In this document: one piece after another, positions 1 to 8,851 of the stretch
Position numbering within the stretch: position 1 is the stretch's first letter
Layout: every line of letters begins with the position of its first letter
Source of the DNA: CADEDV01 sp964437415
Lineage (GTDB): Bacteria > Bacteroidota > Bacteroidia > Chitinophagales > Chitinophagaceae
DNA: 64,000 nucleotides
Assembly: GCA_964437415.1 (NCBI GenBank)
Contig: CAYTGN010000001.1
Span: 62,001-126,000 of the forward strand
Reading direction: 5' to 3'
Translations under genes and position numbers: made by a program
Notes under the pieces: generated by a model
The model's input: the letters and a program-made list of their open reading frames with translations, nothing else
Databases searched by the model: none
What the model was told of the DNA's origin: nothing

Positions 1-398
1 CAACGGACAGAAGCCCATGGAAATCTTTTTCCGATATGGGTGATGCTTCCGCATCATTACTTGCCGTTTCAGATGCAGGCTGCAGGGACAGTACCCGGAA
101 AGCAATCACAGTCTTAAAAGAATGTGGTGTTATTATGCCCACGGCGTTCACTCCTAATAATGATGGGCTGAATGATAGACTGAAACCTTTCCTGGCGGGT
201 GTGCAGGGGCTCAGGCGATTTACTATTTATAACAGGCTTGGGCAGGTTGTTTTCAATACAACTTCAGAAGGAATGGGTTGGGACGGTACTTTTAGAGGCG
301 TACCGCTCGATCCGGCTGTTTTTGTCTGGACAATAGAATATTTTTCCAATTCAGGCAAAGCGCAGATACAAAAAGGAACAGTCACCCTGATACGATAA
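1..398 (+). CDS. T9SS type B sorting domain protein, C-terminal part (partial)
   Basis: The gene begins left of the window; the frame is open from base 3 to the TAA at 396-398. The last 90 or so residues form a gliding-motility/type IX secretion C-terminal domain of the CHU_C type (type B): AFTPNNDGLND, then IYNRLGQVVF, then GWDGTFRG and VWTIEY. In known systems this domain directs the protein through the outer membrane by the Por/Gld machinery and is then removed or used for surface attachment. What remains upstream (VSDAGCRDS) resembles the end of a PKD-like or adhesin repeat, so the full protein is probably a large surface or secreted protein. The substrate or ligand cannot be told from this fragment. 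Confidence 0.9.
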   Translation, partial: TDRSPWKSFSDMGDASASLLAVSDAGCRDSTRKAITVLKECGVIMPTAFTPNNDGLNDRLKPFLAGVQGLRRFTIYNRLGQVVFNTTSEGMGWDGTFRGVPLDPAVFVWTIEYFSNSGKAQIQKGTVTLIR

Positions 399-419
399 TA
401 TTTTTTTATCCTCAATGTA

Positions 420-1328
420 TTAGCCGCCTGTTGTAAGGCTTCTGAATACTTCTTCGAGGCTTTGTGATTCGTTTTGCAATGAAACGATATTGAGGTTTTG
501 CTGCAGTGCAAGTTCCAGCAGTTGTTTTCGCAGTTGCTCAGGTTCGTGAGTAGAGATCACCCAGTTTTCATTCCCGGTATTATCTACTGAAGAGGCGGCC
601 GGTAAGGCTTGCAGTATTGATTCGGTTACTTTTTCTTTGAAAGTTACTTTCACTAAATTGGAAGAAGATGTTTTGCGGAGATTAGCTAAACTGTCATCAG
701 CCACCATATTGCCTTTGTGAATAATGATCACACGGTCACAAATAGCTTCTACTTCCTGCAGGATATGGGAGGAAAACAAAACGGTTTTATTTTGACCCTG
801 CCGCCGGATCACTTCTCTTATTTCAATGATCTGGTTGGGGTCAAGGCCAGATGTGGGTTCATCCAGTATCAGCACCTCGGGGTCGTGTATCAAAGCGGCG
901 GCAAGCCCCACTCTTTGTTTATATCCTTTTGATAATTGGCCTGTCTTTTTCCGGGCTTCTGTTTTAAGGCCAACGGTTTCTATTGCACTTTCAATGGCTT
1001 CTTTTTTATTTTTCACATTATGTACTTCGGCAACAAAGGCCAGATATTCTTTTACATACATGTCATAGTACAAAGCATTGAGCTCCGGCAGGTAACCTAT
1101 TTTCTTTTTGCTGCCAAGAGGATCATCGGCCACATTGATGCCGCAAACAAAAGCTTCACCGGCGCTGGGTTGCAGGTAGCCGGTAATGATCTTCATCGTA
1201 GTGGACTTGCCGGCACCGTTGGGACCGAGAAATCCGACGATTTCGCCTTTGCCAACGCTGAATGAAACATTATTGACAGCTTTTTGTTCTCCATAGACCT
1301 TGAGCAGGTTATTTACACGGATAGACAT
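420..1328 (-). CDS. gldA: ABC transporter ATP-binding protein, GldA-like
   Basis: 302-residue ABC ATPase. Walker A GPNGAGKST lies at residues 35-43, the signature LSKGYKQRV near 135, Walker B LILDEPTSGLDP near 155 and the H-loop SSHIL near 190, all intact. The C-terminal 90 residues are the regulatory extension usual in this subfamily. Length and motif spelling fit GldA, the ATPase that works with GldF/GldG in gliding Bacteroidota. No gldFG gene is adjacent here, so a general ABC-2 exporter ATPase is the main alternative. The start ATG is four bases downstream of a TAACTTCG -7-like box on the same strand, implying a nearly leaderless mRNA. The gene converges on the type IX cargo gene to its left. 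Confidence 0.82.
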   Translation of the reverse strand: MSIRVNNLLKVYGEQKAVNNVSFSVGKGEIVGFLGPNGAGKSTTMKIITGYLQPSAGEAFVCGINVADDPLGSKKKIGYLPELNALYYDMYVKEYLAFVAEVHNVKNKKEAIESAIETVGLKTEARKKTGQLSKGYKQRVGLAAALIHDPEVLILDEPTSGLDPNQIIEIREVIRRQGQNKTVLFSSHILQEVEAICDRVIIIHKGNMVADDSLANLRKTSSSNLVKVTFKEKVTESILQALPAASSVDNTGNENWVISTHEPEQLRKQLLELALQQNLNIVSLQNESQSLEEVFRSLTTGG

Positions 1329-1332
1329 GCTG

Positions 1333-1340
1333 CGAAGTTA
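1333..1340 (-). promoter_or_regulatory. Bacteroidota -7 box (TAACTTCG) for gldA
   Basis: Reads TAACTTCG on the minus strand, one base from the TAnnTTTG consensus, with only four bases before the gldA ATG. A -33 element is not obvious. Confidence 0.5.
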
Positions 1341-1408
1341 ATGTGCGAAGCGATACTGAGAGCCTGAAACTAACCGCTTGTTTTAACCGGAAAATGCCCC
1401 CATTTCCA

Positions 1409-1416
1409 TAATTTTG
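1409..1416 (+). promoter_or_regulatory. Bacteroidota -7 box (TAATTTTG)
   Basis: Exact match to TAnnTTTG, 31 bases upstream of the TTG start of the SLC4-like transporter. It supports initiation at that TTG rather than at a distant upstream codon. Confidence 0.55.
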
Positions 1417-1447
1417 TGGCCCTTTACTAACGTTAAAACCAACGGCA

Positions 1448-2998
1448 TTGGCAAAAAAAAATCACGAAACAGAACTTGAGTTTACGGGTCGCCTTTTTGG
1501 TGGTTTCATGGGCGATATCCGCCGCAAACTGCCCTATTATAAAAGCGATTTTAAAGACGGGATGCACTCAAGTGTGTTTGGCGCAACACTCTTTCTTTTT
1601 TTTGCGGCATTGGCCAACGCAATTGCCTTTGGTGCCCTGACAGGCGCCCTGACAGGCAACGAAATAGGTATTATAGAAATGATGGTGGTGACAGCCATCG
1701 GTGGCATCGTTTTCGCCTTGTTCTCCGGGCAGCCGCTGACCATATTAGGAGGCACAGGGCCAATTGTCATTTTTACGGGGATGCTCTATGGTATCTGCAA
1801 CCAAATGAATATTCCCTTCCTCGCCACTTATGCATGGGTGGGCATCTGGTCGGGTATATTTTTGCTTATTTGCGCTTTCACTGATGCAAGTGCACTGATG
1901 AAGTTCTTCACCCGCTTCACCGATGAGATATTTGCAGCGCTGATCTCCATCATCTTCATTGTAGAAGCTGTAAAAAACACCATCAGTGAATTTGGCCCTT
2001 CTGGAAATGGAATGTCCAGCGCATTTCTTACTGTTATTCTGGCGCTGGGAACATTCACACTGTCCCGGTCCTTTAAACGATTTACAAAAACACCTTATTT
2101 AAGACATGGCATCAGGAACTATATCAGTGACTTTGGCCCCGCAATGGCCATTTTGATTATGACAGCGGTGGCTTTGAACTTTTCTGATGTAGCGCTGGCC
2201 ACACCAAAAGTTCCGGATACACTTGGAACTACATCTGGTCGTCCCTGGGTGGTTGATCTTTTCAGTGTACCTACATGGGTGATATTTGCGACGATCGGCC
2301 CGGCTATCCTGGCAACTATCCTGTTGTTCCTTGACCAGAACATTACCACCCGCCTGGTAAATGCTAAAGATTATCGTTTGAAAAAGGGCGGTGGTTATCA
2401 TTTGGATCTTGCAATTGTAGGATTGATAGTTCTTGTTTCCAGTTTTTTTGCATTACCCTGGATTGTGGCAGCTACTGTCCATTCGCTAAACCATATAAAA
2501 AGCCTGTCAAAAACCCGTGTGCTGGAAATGGATGGCATCAAGAAAGAGATTATTACAGGTATCAGGGAAAACAGGCTATCCGCATTACTTATTCATTTGT
2601 TGATCGGGGGCTCCATCTTCCTGTTGGGTTATTTCGGCTACATTCCCATGGCGGTGCTGTATGGCCTGTTCCTTTATATGGGACTTGCATCATTAGGGGG
2701 AAACCAGTTTTTTGAACGGCTCATGCTCTGGGTCACCGATCCGAAACTATTCCCCAAAAATCACTATACGAAAAGTGTACCTGTGAAATACATTCACCGG
2801 ATAACAATGATCCAGTTGGCCTGCTTTGTGGTGCTGTGGTTGTTAAAGGCATCGAAGTTTGGTATCCTGTTCCCTTTGATGATCGCTGCGCTGGTACCGA
2901 TAAATATTTTTATTTACCGTTTTTTCCCTTCTAATCATATTAATACATTATTGGCGGAAGAGCCGGAGGAAAGTGAAGACAGGCACTTAATGGGATAG
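1448..2998 (+). CDS. SLC4-type bicarbonate transporter family protein
   Basis: 516-residue polytopic membrane protein related to the HCO3 transporter (band 3/SLC4) domain. The N-terminal stretch FGGFMGDIRRKLPYYKSDF matches the cytosolic entry of that domain, and the segment around GQPLTILGGTGPIVIF is the family core with about 12-14 hydrophobic segments. It probably moves bicarbonate or another small anion across the inner membrane. The start is taken as TTG at 1448 because the first ATG (residue 21) would cut into the conserved entry motif and a -7 box lies just upstream. It converges on the beta carbonic anhydrase and SulP genes, which suggests a joint role in CO2/bicarbonate supply. Bacterial SLC4 homologues are less common than SulP or SbtA types. 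Confidence 0.8.
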   Translation: MAKKNHETELEFTGRLFGGFMGDIRRKLPYYKSDFKDGMHSSVFGATLFLFFAALANAIAFGALTGALTGNEIGIIEMMVVTAIGGIVFALFSGQPLTILGGTGPIVIFTGMLYGICNQMNIPFLATYAWVGIWSGIFLLICAFTDASALMKFFTRFTDEIFAALISIIFIVEAVKNTISEFGPSGNGMSSAFLTVILALGTFTLSRSFKRFTKTPYLRHGIRNYISDFGPAMAILIMTAVALNFSDVALATPKVPDTLGTTSGRPWVVDLFSVPTWVIFATIGPAILATILLFLDQNITTRLVNAKDYRLKKGGGYHLDLAIVGLIVLVSSFFALPWIVAATVHSLNHIKSLSKTRVLEMDGIKKEIITGIRENRLSALLIHLLIGGSIFLLGYFGYIPMAVLYGLFLYMGLASLGGNQFFERLMLWVTDPKLFPKNHYTKSVPVKYIHRITMIQLACFVVLWLLKASKFGILFPLMIAALVPINIFIYRFFPSNHINTLLAEEPEESEDRHLMG

Positions 2999-3016
2999 TT
3001 AAGAAAATCAATTGCA

Positions 3017-3057
3017 GCCAAAGATCTGCTTTTCTTTGTTGAAAGCAGGTCTTTGGC
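3017..3057. terminator. Long hairpin between convergent genes
   Basis: Arms 3017-3033 and 3041-3057 pair over about 17 bp (GCCAAAGATCTGC opposite GCAGGTCTTTGGC, one internal wobble) around a 7-base loop. It lies between the stops of the SLC4-like gene (2998, plus) and the carbonic anhydrase (3081, minus). There is no strong T run on the plus side; the minus side has a modest one, so it may serve both genes. Confidence 0.6.
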
Positions 3058-3080
3058 GATATATCAGTAAAAGGTCAGGT

Positions 3081-3716
3081 TTACATATCATTGTATTCAT
3101 ACAGAGGGTCGATGTGAGAACCTGCTTTCATTTCAAGAACAGGTCTTATCAAACCATCATGCAGGCTATAAACCCATCCATGCAGATCGGGCCCTTCATT
3201 TTTTCTCCATGAACGCTGAATAATAGAGGTTTTGGCCAGGTTAAAAACCTGTTCTCTCACATTCAGTTCAGTCAGACGATCAGCTTTTTTGTCTTCATCT
3301 GTTATGACATCCAATTCTTCCCGGTACAGGCGGTGAACATCCTTAATATTGCGCAACCACATGTTCAATACAGGCCGGTAGTCTTTGCTGGTTAGCGCAG
3401 CTTTTATACCGCCGCAACCATAGTGACCGCAAACGACCACCGATTTTACTTTCAGATGACCCACAGCATAGGACAATACACTCAGTAGGTTGACGTCGGT
3501 ATTCACCACGAGGTTAGCGATATTGCGATGAACAAAAATCTCACCCGGTTGTGTGCCTGTGATCTCGTTGGCAGGCACACGGCTGTCGCTGCATCCGATC
3601 CAGAGAAATTCTGGTGTTTGTATTTCTGCCAGTCGTTTAAAATAACTCTCGTCTTCAGCTATTTTTTCGGCCGCCCAGGCCTTGTTTTCAAGTAAAAGTT
3701 TTTCGAACGGCTGCAT
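3081..3716 (-). CDS. can: Beta-class carbonic anhydrase
   Basis: 211-residue carbonic anhydrase interconverting CO2 and bicarbonate in the cytoplasm. The zinc site is complete: C42-x-D44-x-R46 (CSDSR) and H98-x-x-C101 (HYGC), the same residue numbers as in Escherichia coli Can. The segment EIFVHRNIANLV and the following helix are also typical. No signal peptide is present. The start is 20 bp downstream of the SulP stop on the same strand, so the two are probably one transcript, a pairing seen in many bacteria where SulP delivers the anion substrate. The SLC4-like gene converges from the other side. Confidence 0.95.
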   Translation of the reverse strand: MQPFEKLLLENKAWAAEKIAEDESYFKRLAEIQTPEFLWIGCSDSRVPANEITGTQPGEIFVHRNIANLVVNTDVNLLSVLSYAVGHLKVKSVVVCGHYGCGGIKAALTSKDYRPVLNMWLRNIKDVHRLYREELDVITDEDKKADRLTELNVREQVFNLAKTSIIQRSWRKNEGPDLHGWVYSLHDGLIRPVLEMKAGSHIDPLYEYNDM

Positions 3717-3736
3717 ATAGTTTTATTTGTTTAAAG

Positions 3737-5374
3737 TTAAGCAGGCTCTACCACTTTTATGTCCTTGTCATGTGAACGGATAAGCTTTTTATCACGATAC
3801 GCACCTGACACAAGTTGTGGTGAAAAGCCCTGGTCTTTCAGGTTGCTGCACTTCAACTCCACTTCCACATTCTTCAGCGGTGCATGGATCATGAAATCTT
3901 CAATTGTTTCAATTACATCTTTGTCAATGAAATCGGCACGGGATGTATCAATGATCACTTCAGATCCGGCAGGTACTTTTTCAAGTTTGTTCTTAATGAT
4001 CGCTTTGTTCAGAAATGAAACATCTTTTCGCAACCTGAAAAGATACTTATTTGCATCATGCACCACAAAAACTGAAGATCTGAAATTGCTCCTGATGACA
4101 AAGAACAATCCGATACCGATACCGATGATCACACCTTTGAGAAGATCTGTGGCAAGAATGGCAGCGATTGTCATCACAAAGGGAATGAACTGGTCCCAAC
4201 CTTTTTTGTAGAATGCTTTGAATAGAGCCGGTTTTGCCAGTTTATACCCGGTAAAGATCAATATTGCGGCAAGTGCTGTTTTAGGAATAAGGTTCAGTAA
4301 GAAAGGAATAAATGCTACACATACCAGTAAAAGTATACCGTGATAAATAGTTGCCATTTTTGTTTTGGCGCCGGCATTTACATTAGCAGAGGAACGAACA
4401 ATTACACTGGTGACAGGCAACCCGCCGATCAGGCCGGAAACCATGTTTCCCAGCCCCTGCGCTTTTAGTTCCCGGTTAGTCGGTGTCACCCGTTGAAACG
4501 GATCCAGATCGTCAACTGCTTCAATACACAGCAATGTTTCAAGACTTGCGACCAGGGCAATGATAACAGCGGTTTGCAGCACATCAGGATTAAATAGCTG
4601 GCCCCAGTCAGGCATAGTAAAGAAAGACAAGAACTCTCTTGCTGAAGATGCTTCGGGGATCACTACCAGGTGTTCACCGTCCAGTGCTTTGGAAGGGTTT
4701 GAGGATTGGAAAAATGCGTTAATTCCCACCCCCAGCAGTACAACAATAAGCGGCGCCGGAACTAATTTGATGAATCCTTTTTTACCGGCAACAAATTTTT
4801 CCCATATAAAATGAAAAACAAGACAAATACCACCAATTATTATTGCAGTTGAATTGATGCGGCCGAAAGAATCGAAAAAGTTGGTAAACAGGTTGCCTTT
4901 GCCGGGCGGGGGCACTCCTTCGTCTGTTTCAAACTGCGAATCATCACCCAGCAGGTGTGGCACCTGGTTCAGGATCAGGATAAGACCGATAGCTGCAAGC
5001 ATCCCTTTAATAACACAGTTGGGAACATAATCACCAATAATACCTAAACGTAAAATGCCCAGAGCCATCTGTATTACACCAGCGATAAACACTGCTACGA
5101 GAAAAGCTTCAAATGAGGGTAATAATGCAAGCGCTGCTACCACAATGGCCGTGAGACCGGCTGCCGGTCCGCTTACACTGAGATGAGACCGGCTGGCGAT
5201 GCCAATAACAATACCGCCGATAAATCCGGCAATGATGCCGCTGAAAAGAGGTGCGTTGGAGGCCAGCGCCACTCCCAAACAGAGCGGCAAGGCTACCAGA
5301 AATACAACAATGGAAGCTGCAAAATCGTTTGGAAAACTTTTGAAGTAATCTTTTAAACTTGGTCTGGGTGCCAT
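3737..5374 (-). CDS. SulP family anion transporter with STAS domain
   Basis: 545-residue inner-membrane protein. Residues 15-415 form the SulP transmembrane core, beginning with a hydrophobic helix containing LVALPLCLGVALAS and the SGPAAGLTAIV motif; residues 430-530 form a cytosolic STAS domain (EVIIDTSRADFIDKDVIETIEDF). Family members carry sulfate, bicarbonate or other anions in symport with Na+ or H+. Direct linkage to carbonic anhydrase downstream favours bicarbonate (inference). No sulfate-assimilation gene is nearby. The start ATG precedes the conserved DYFKSFPNDF segment by seven residues, as usual for the family. Confidence 0.9.
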   Translation of the reverse strand: MAPRPSLKDYFKSFPNDFAASIVVFLVALPLCLGVALASNAPLFSGIIAGFIGGIVIGIASRSHLSVSGPAAGLTAIVVAALALLPSFEAFLVAVFIAGVIQMALGILRLGIIGDYVPNCVIKGMLAAIGLILILNQVPHLLGDDSQFETDEGVPPPGKGNLFTNFFDSFGRINSTAIIIGGICLVFHFIWEKFVAGKKGFIKLVPAPLIVVLLGVGINAFFQSSNPSKALDGEHLVVIPEASSAREFLSFFTMPDWGQLFNPDVLQTAVIIALVASLETLLCIEAVDDLDPFQRVTPTNRELKAQGLGNMVSGLIGGLPVTSVIVRSSANVNAGAKTKMATIYHGILLLVCVAFIPFLLNLIPKTALAAILIFTGYKLAKPALFKAFYKKGWDQFIPFVMTIAAILATDLLKGVIIGIGIGLFFVIRSNFRSSVFVVHDANKYLFRLRKDVSFLNKAIIKNKLEKVPAGSEVIIDTSRADFIDKDVIETIEDFMIHAPLKNVEVELKCSNLKDQGFSPQLVSGAYRDKKLIRSHDKDIKVVEPA

Positions 5375-5479
5375 ATATTTTTTTTTGACAATAGATGCTG
5401 ACGCATATCATTTGCAGCCGGCATGAATCAGTGATGTGTGGGGTACTTGCAGAGCCGGTAAAAAACCGGAGTGTGAAAC

Positions 5480-5845
5480 TTATGACACAGTATTGGGCGG
5501 AGGGCAGAAAAGTTCGCCATGGAAAGCGAAGTATAAGGCGGGATGATTGCATTTGTTGAAATGAACAGGAACAACGGACTGCTCGTGCAACAGATACGCT
5601 TCGTGAAGATATTCTTCGGAAACTGTACTATTGCCACCGGAGGTTTTTTCCTCAGTGGTATTGGCAAAAGGATTATTGTCTTTGCCTGCGGGCTCCTCTC
5701 CGTTCTCATCCATCAGGCTGATGGATACCTGGGTTTTGGCAGCATCTACAAACGGCAGGCTGACAGTGAGCCAAAGCAATGAAAAGATCATAACCACTGC
5801 GGGTATTACTTTGCTAAGATTGTATTTGCTGTTGGTTTGCTTCAT
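5480..5845 (-). CDS. Small exported protein with PPPN tail
   Basis: 121 residues, not assigned to a named family. A hydrophobic segment (residues 10-33, ending SLPFVDA) looks like a signal peptide or membrane anchor, followed by an acidic/polar stretch (NPFANTTEEKT), a His-containing region (YLHEAYLLHEQ) and the tail ELFCPPPNTVS. The start is set at the ATG at 5845; a longer GTG-initiated form at 5878 is possible, but a TATCTTTG -7 box at 5857-5864 lies between the two. It shares general plan and a PPPN tail with the small gene at 10599-10886, which lies on the other side of the TolC/HlyD/ABC export operon; both are on the same strand. Function unknown. Confidence 0.65.
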   Translation of the reverse strand: MKQTNSKYNLSKVIPAVVMIFSLLWLTVSLPFVDAAKTQVSISLMDENGEEPAGKDNNPFANTTEEKTSGGNSTVSEEYLHEAYLLHEQSVVPVHFNKCNHPALYFAFHGELFCPPPNTVS

Positions 5846-6097
5846 AAAACAGTGGGCAAAGATAAAGATAACAACCACAAACGGGTGTTGTTTAAATGGG
5901 ATAACAGAAAGATTACAGACAATTCTAATGTGACTTTAATCTCTGCGTTTTCAATTAGTCGCAATTTTCGAATTAAACCGTTCATCAATTTTTTTTCCGG
6001 CCAGTAAAATATCAATGATATCCCGGCACTTATAGCAAAGGCATGTTTTAAGCATATTGACTACATTAAAAAGCAACATTATTAAGTTTTTTGATAT
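5846..6097. other. Intergenic region upstream of the small exported gene
   Basis: About 250 bp, AT-rich, between the stop of the TolC-like gene (6098) and the small PPPN-tail gene. Apart from the -7 box at 5857-5864 and a short ATATC/GATAT palindrome near 6010 I see no gene, no clear terminator and no repeat. Confidence 0.5.
5857..5864 (-). promoter_or_regulatory. Bacteroidota -7 box (TATCTTTG)
   Basis: Exact TAnnTTTG match on the minus strand, 11 bases upstream of the ATG at 5845. It gives the small exported protein its own promoter and argues against the longer GTG start. Confidence 0.6.
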
Positions 6098-7513
6098 CTA
6101 AGGAATATAAAGGATACCTGCTGCCCACTGAAGCCTTATGGCTGTTTTAAAATAGTTTGTTTCGAGTTCCACCAGCTTTTGCGAAGCTTCCAGCGTTTTA
6201 GTTTCCCGGCTGTTCACCAGGAAAAGTGAACTTTCGCCATTGAAGAACCTTGTCTCTTCTCCCCGCTGCAATGTGAGGTAATTAAGATATTGCTGCTGCT
6301 GCAGTAGCACCTGTTGCTGCAAAGTCTTCAATTCCTTGTGCAGTGCTTTTACTTTATTCTCCACTTCCAGGTTTTTTTGATTTCGGGAAAGTTCGGTTTC
6401 CTGAATTTGTAATTTGGCCTTTCGGTATTCCCCCCTTCCCTGCGAAAATCTAAGCGGAATGCCGATGGTGATGCCATATTGATAATCATTTTCCAGGATG
6501 GGGTTCGTTGCAGTCTTTACAATGTCATATCCTCTGCCCAATTGATTATAGCGGAAATTAACGGTAGGCAAAAGCTCCTGGAATTTCAGTTTTCGTTCAA
6601 TAGCAAGAGCATCTAACTGGTATTTGTATTGCAACAGGTCGGGGTGATTTTTCCGGGCAATCGGAAGCAATTCTTCAGTCAGGGGCATAGTTTGCAGAGC
6701 AATATTTATTTGCTTCCGGTCACTGTCTGGAATCACTGAAGCAGGAAGATTGTACGGTTCGTTATTCTCCTGCCATAAAAACAAGGATAAATCAAGGCCA
6801 GCATTGTAGAAGTTTAGTTCCGCCTCATTTTGTGCATAACGAAAACTTTGCAATTGGGCCAAAGCTTCTGTAGTATCAATCGCCGGCCTGTCTCCCTGCC
6901 GGAAAGCTATGCGAACCAACTCCAGTCTTTTTTCATTCACTGCCACCGCATTTCTCACTACTTCCATCACCTGGTATTGCTGCACCCATTGCCAATAGGT
7001 GTGTAAGGCGTCAAGCAACAGATCATTCAAAATAGATTGTTGCTCCACTTCACTCATTTCACGGAAGATCTTTGATTGCTTCAGCACGGCCCTTCGTTTA
7101 TCCATCAAAAGGTTTTTAGCCAAAGGAAAGCTGATGCCGGCGAAACTGGTTTTTCCCAATGTCTCCTGCGGATCGGTACGGGTTCCCTGCAGGTGTTCGA
7201 TTCCTGCGCTAAGTTCAATACCATACCAGGTGGGAATAACCAGCCCGGTCTCCCTGCTGTTATAATATGCTGTGCCATCAAAAGTTTTGTTGGAGATTTT
7301 TGAAGTGGCAACCGGATCAAACAGACTTTTTGCAATGGTAACATCCGCTTTTGCTTTTTCAATATTGATGATGGCCTGTTTGGCCACCGGGTGAAAACGT
7401 TTCACCAATTCAGTTACCTGTCTTTCAGACAACGTTTTTAAACTTTCCTGTGCAGAGAGCAGCGGGAAGTTTAGTATCAAAGTGATAAATAGTATAAACT
7501 TTCTGAGGCTCAT
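6098..7513 (-). CDS. TolC family outer membrane efflux protein
   Basis: 471 residues with a signal peptide (FILFITLILNFPLLSAQ). Two long helical repeats typical of the TolC fold are visible: FHPVAKQAIINIEKAKADVTIAKSLFDP near the start and HPDLLQYKYQLDALAIERKL in the second half, each followed by beta-strand segments and long coiled coils. It would form the outer-membrane channel-tunnel of the export complex encoded just upstream. It is last in the operon ABC (8852-10522), HlyD (7518-8849), TolC, with a 4-bp gap to the HlyD stop. Length is ordinary for the family. Confidence 0.9.
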   Translation of the reverse strand: MSLRKFILFITLILNFPLLSAQESLKTLSERQVTELVKRFHPVAKQAIINIEKAKADVTIAKSLFDPVATSKISNKTFDGTAYYNSRETGLVIPTWYGIELSAGIEHLQGTRTDPQETLGKTSFAGISFPLAKNLLMDKRRAVLKQSKIFREMSEVEQQSILNDLLLDALHTYWQWVQQYQVMEVVRNAVAVNEKRLELVRIAFRQGDRPAIDTTEALAQLQSFRYAQNEAELNFYNAGLDLSLFLWQENNEPYNLPASVIPDSDRKQINIALQTMPLTEELLPIARKNHPDLLQYKYQLDALAIERKLKFQELLPTVNFRYNQLGRGYDIVKTATNPILENDYQYGITIGIPLRFSQGRGEYRKAKLQIQETELSRNQKNLEVENKVKALHKELKTLQQQVLLQQQQYLNYLTLQRGEETRFFNGESSLFLVNSRETKTLEASQKLVELETNYFKTAIRLQWAAGILYIP

Positions 7514-7517
7514 TGCA

Positions 7518-8849
7518 TTATTTTTTTAGTTCCACAGTGGTTGTCGGTTTGTAATAATCCGGCGGAAAACCATTGATATTTCGCCAGAGTTCATACCAAA
7601 CATGCACAGCTTTCAGCAGGGCCATGCCCTGTGCCCCTGTGCCCATTCTGAGTTGATAAGGCCAGGGTTTATCATTGGGATCTTCAGTAACCAACACCCT
7701 GAATTTTCCATTCACACTAACGGAGCTTTCTACCGCCGTCACCACCCCGCCAAATGTGCCATAGGATGTTTGAGGCCATCCGCTGAAAACAATAGCCGGG
7801 AATCCGTCAAACATGAAACGGACCTTTTGTCCCGGAGCGATCAGCGGCAGGTCAACCGGTCGTACAAACAATTCAACAGCATATTGAATATTATCGGGAA
7901 CAATCTCCACGATCATTTCTCCATCTTTTACTATTTCGCCAATACCTGCCTTTCTTGCCTTGGTGATCTGCCCGCTTTGAGGGGCAGTGATATAGTACAG
8001 ACCGCTGCGGATGGAATAATTACTGTATTGATTCTGCAGTTTGGCAATGTCTGCCTCACTGCTGGCAATCTGTGAAAAGGACAGGTATTGCTCACCCTGC
8101 GCTTTGGCAATTTTTTCGGTGTATTCCTGCTGGGTGGCGTTCATCTCTATCCGGGTGATGGATAGGTCCTGTTTAGTATTGGCCAGTTTGTTTTCGGCGC
8201 TGATCTTTTTCGCAAGGCCATTCTGGTAAGCCTGGTTGCGCTGCTCGAGCTGTGTCAGGGAAACGAGACCACTGTCGTACATGGCTTGCTGCCGGTTGAA
8301 TTGTTGTGTAGCAATTTTATATTCATTATTTTCAGCAATAAGGTCCATGCTATCGCTTTGCACTTTCAGTTCTAGCTGCTGCAACTTGTTTCGCAACTGA
8401 TCCAGTTTAAGTTGCAGCCCTTCTGCCAAAGCACTGATTTGTGTGCTGGCTGTGCCGGCTTTATTTTTATAGAAATCAATGGTCATTTTTTTGGCGCTGA
8501 GCTGTTCCTGTGTCCGGTTCAATAGCTGCGGGTCGAGGTAGTCATCCTTTATCTCTGCCAATTGCAAAATGGTGTCACCGGCTTTTACAAAATCACCTTC
8601 TTTCACAAACCATTTCATCACTCTTCCGGGAATGATGGTGTTGAGTTGTTGCGGCCGCTGTTCCTGCCGCAGGGTAGTTACAGTTCCTCTTGCCCTGATA
8701 TTTTGTGTCCAGGGCAGGAAAAGGATGATGATAATAACTGTTACTAGACCATAAAACCATAAGCGTATCCTGCTTCTTTTATTATAGCGGTATATCCCTG
8801 AATAGGATAACCATTTTTGATTATCGGTATATTCAAATATCTTTTCCAT
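7518..8849 (-). CDS. HlyD-type membrane fusion protein
   Basis: 443 residues. A cytosolic N-terminus is followed by one transmembrane helix (about 30-48, VTVIIIILFLPW). Then comes the first half of a biotinyl-lipoyl domain (NTIIPGRVMKWFVKEGDFVKAGDTIL), a long coiled-coil hairpin (about 120-270), the second lipoyl half (ITAPQSGQITKARKAGIGEIVKDGE) and a beta-barrel domain (VELFVRPVDLPLIAPGQKVRF). This is the periplasmic adaptor of type I secretion or peptide-export systems, bridging the ABC protein and TolC. Only two bases separate its start from the ABC stop, consistent with translational coupling. Confidence 0.9.
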   Translation of the reverse strand: MEKIFEYTDNQKWLSYSGIYRYNKRSRIRLWFYGLVTVIIIILFLPWTQNIRARGTVTTLRQEQRPQQLNTIIPGRVMKWFVKEGDFVKAGDTILQLAEIKDDYLDPQLLNRTQEQLSAKKMTIDFYKNKAGTASTQISALAEGLQLKLDQLRNKLQQLELKVQSDSMDLIAENNEYKIATQQFNRQQAMYDSGLVSLTQLEQRNQAYQNGLAKKISAENKLANTKQDLSITRIEMNATQQEYTEKIAKAQGEQYLSFSQIASSEADIAKLQNQYSNYSIRSGLYYITAPQSGQITKARKAGIGEIVKDGEMIVEIVPDNIQYAVELFVRPVDLPLIAPGQKVRFMFDGFPAIVFSGWPQTSYGTFGGVVTAVESSVSVNGKFRVLVTEDPNDKPWPYQLRMGTGAQGMALLKAVHVWYELWRNINGFPPDYYKPTTTVELKK

Positions 8850-8851
8850 GT

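Noticed and set aside
5109..5552. 147-codon frame across the SulP start
   Set aside because: Mostly overlaps the SulP gene in another frame; Cys/Arg-rich composition without motif.
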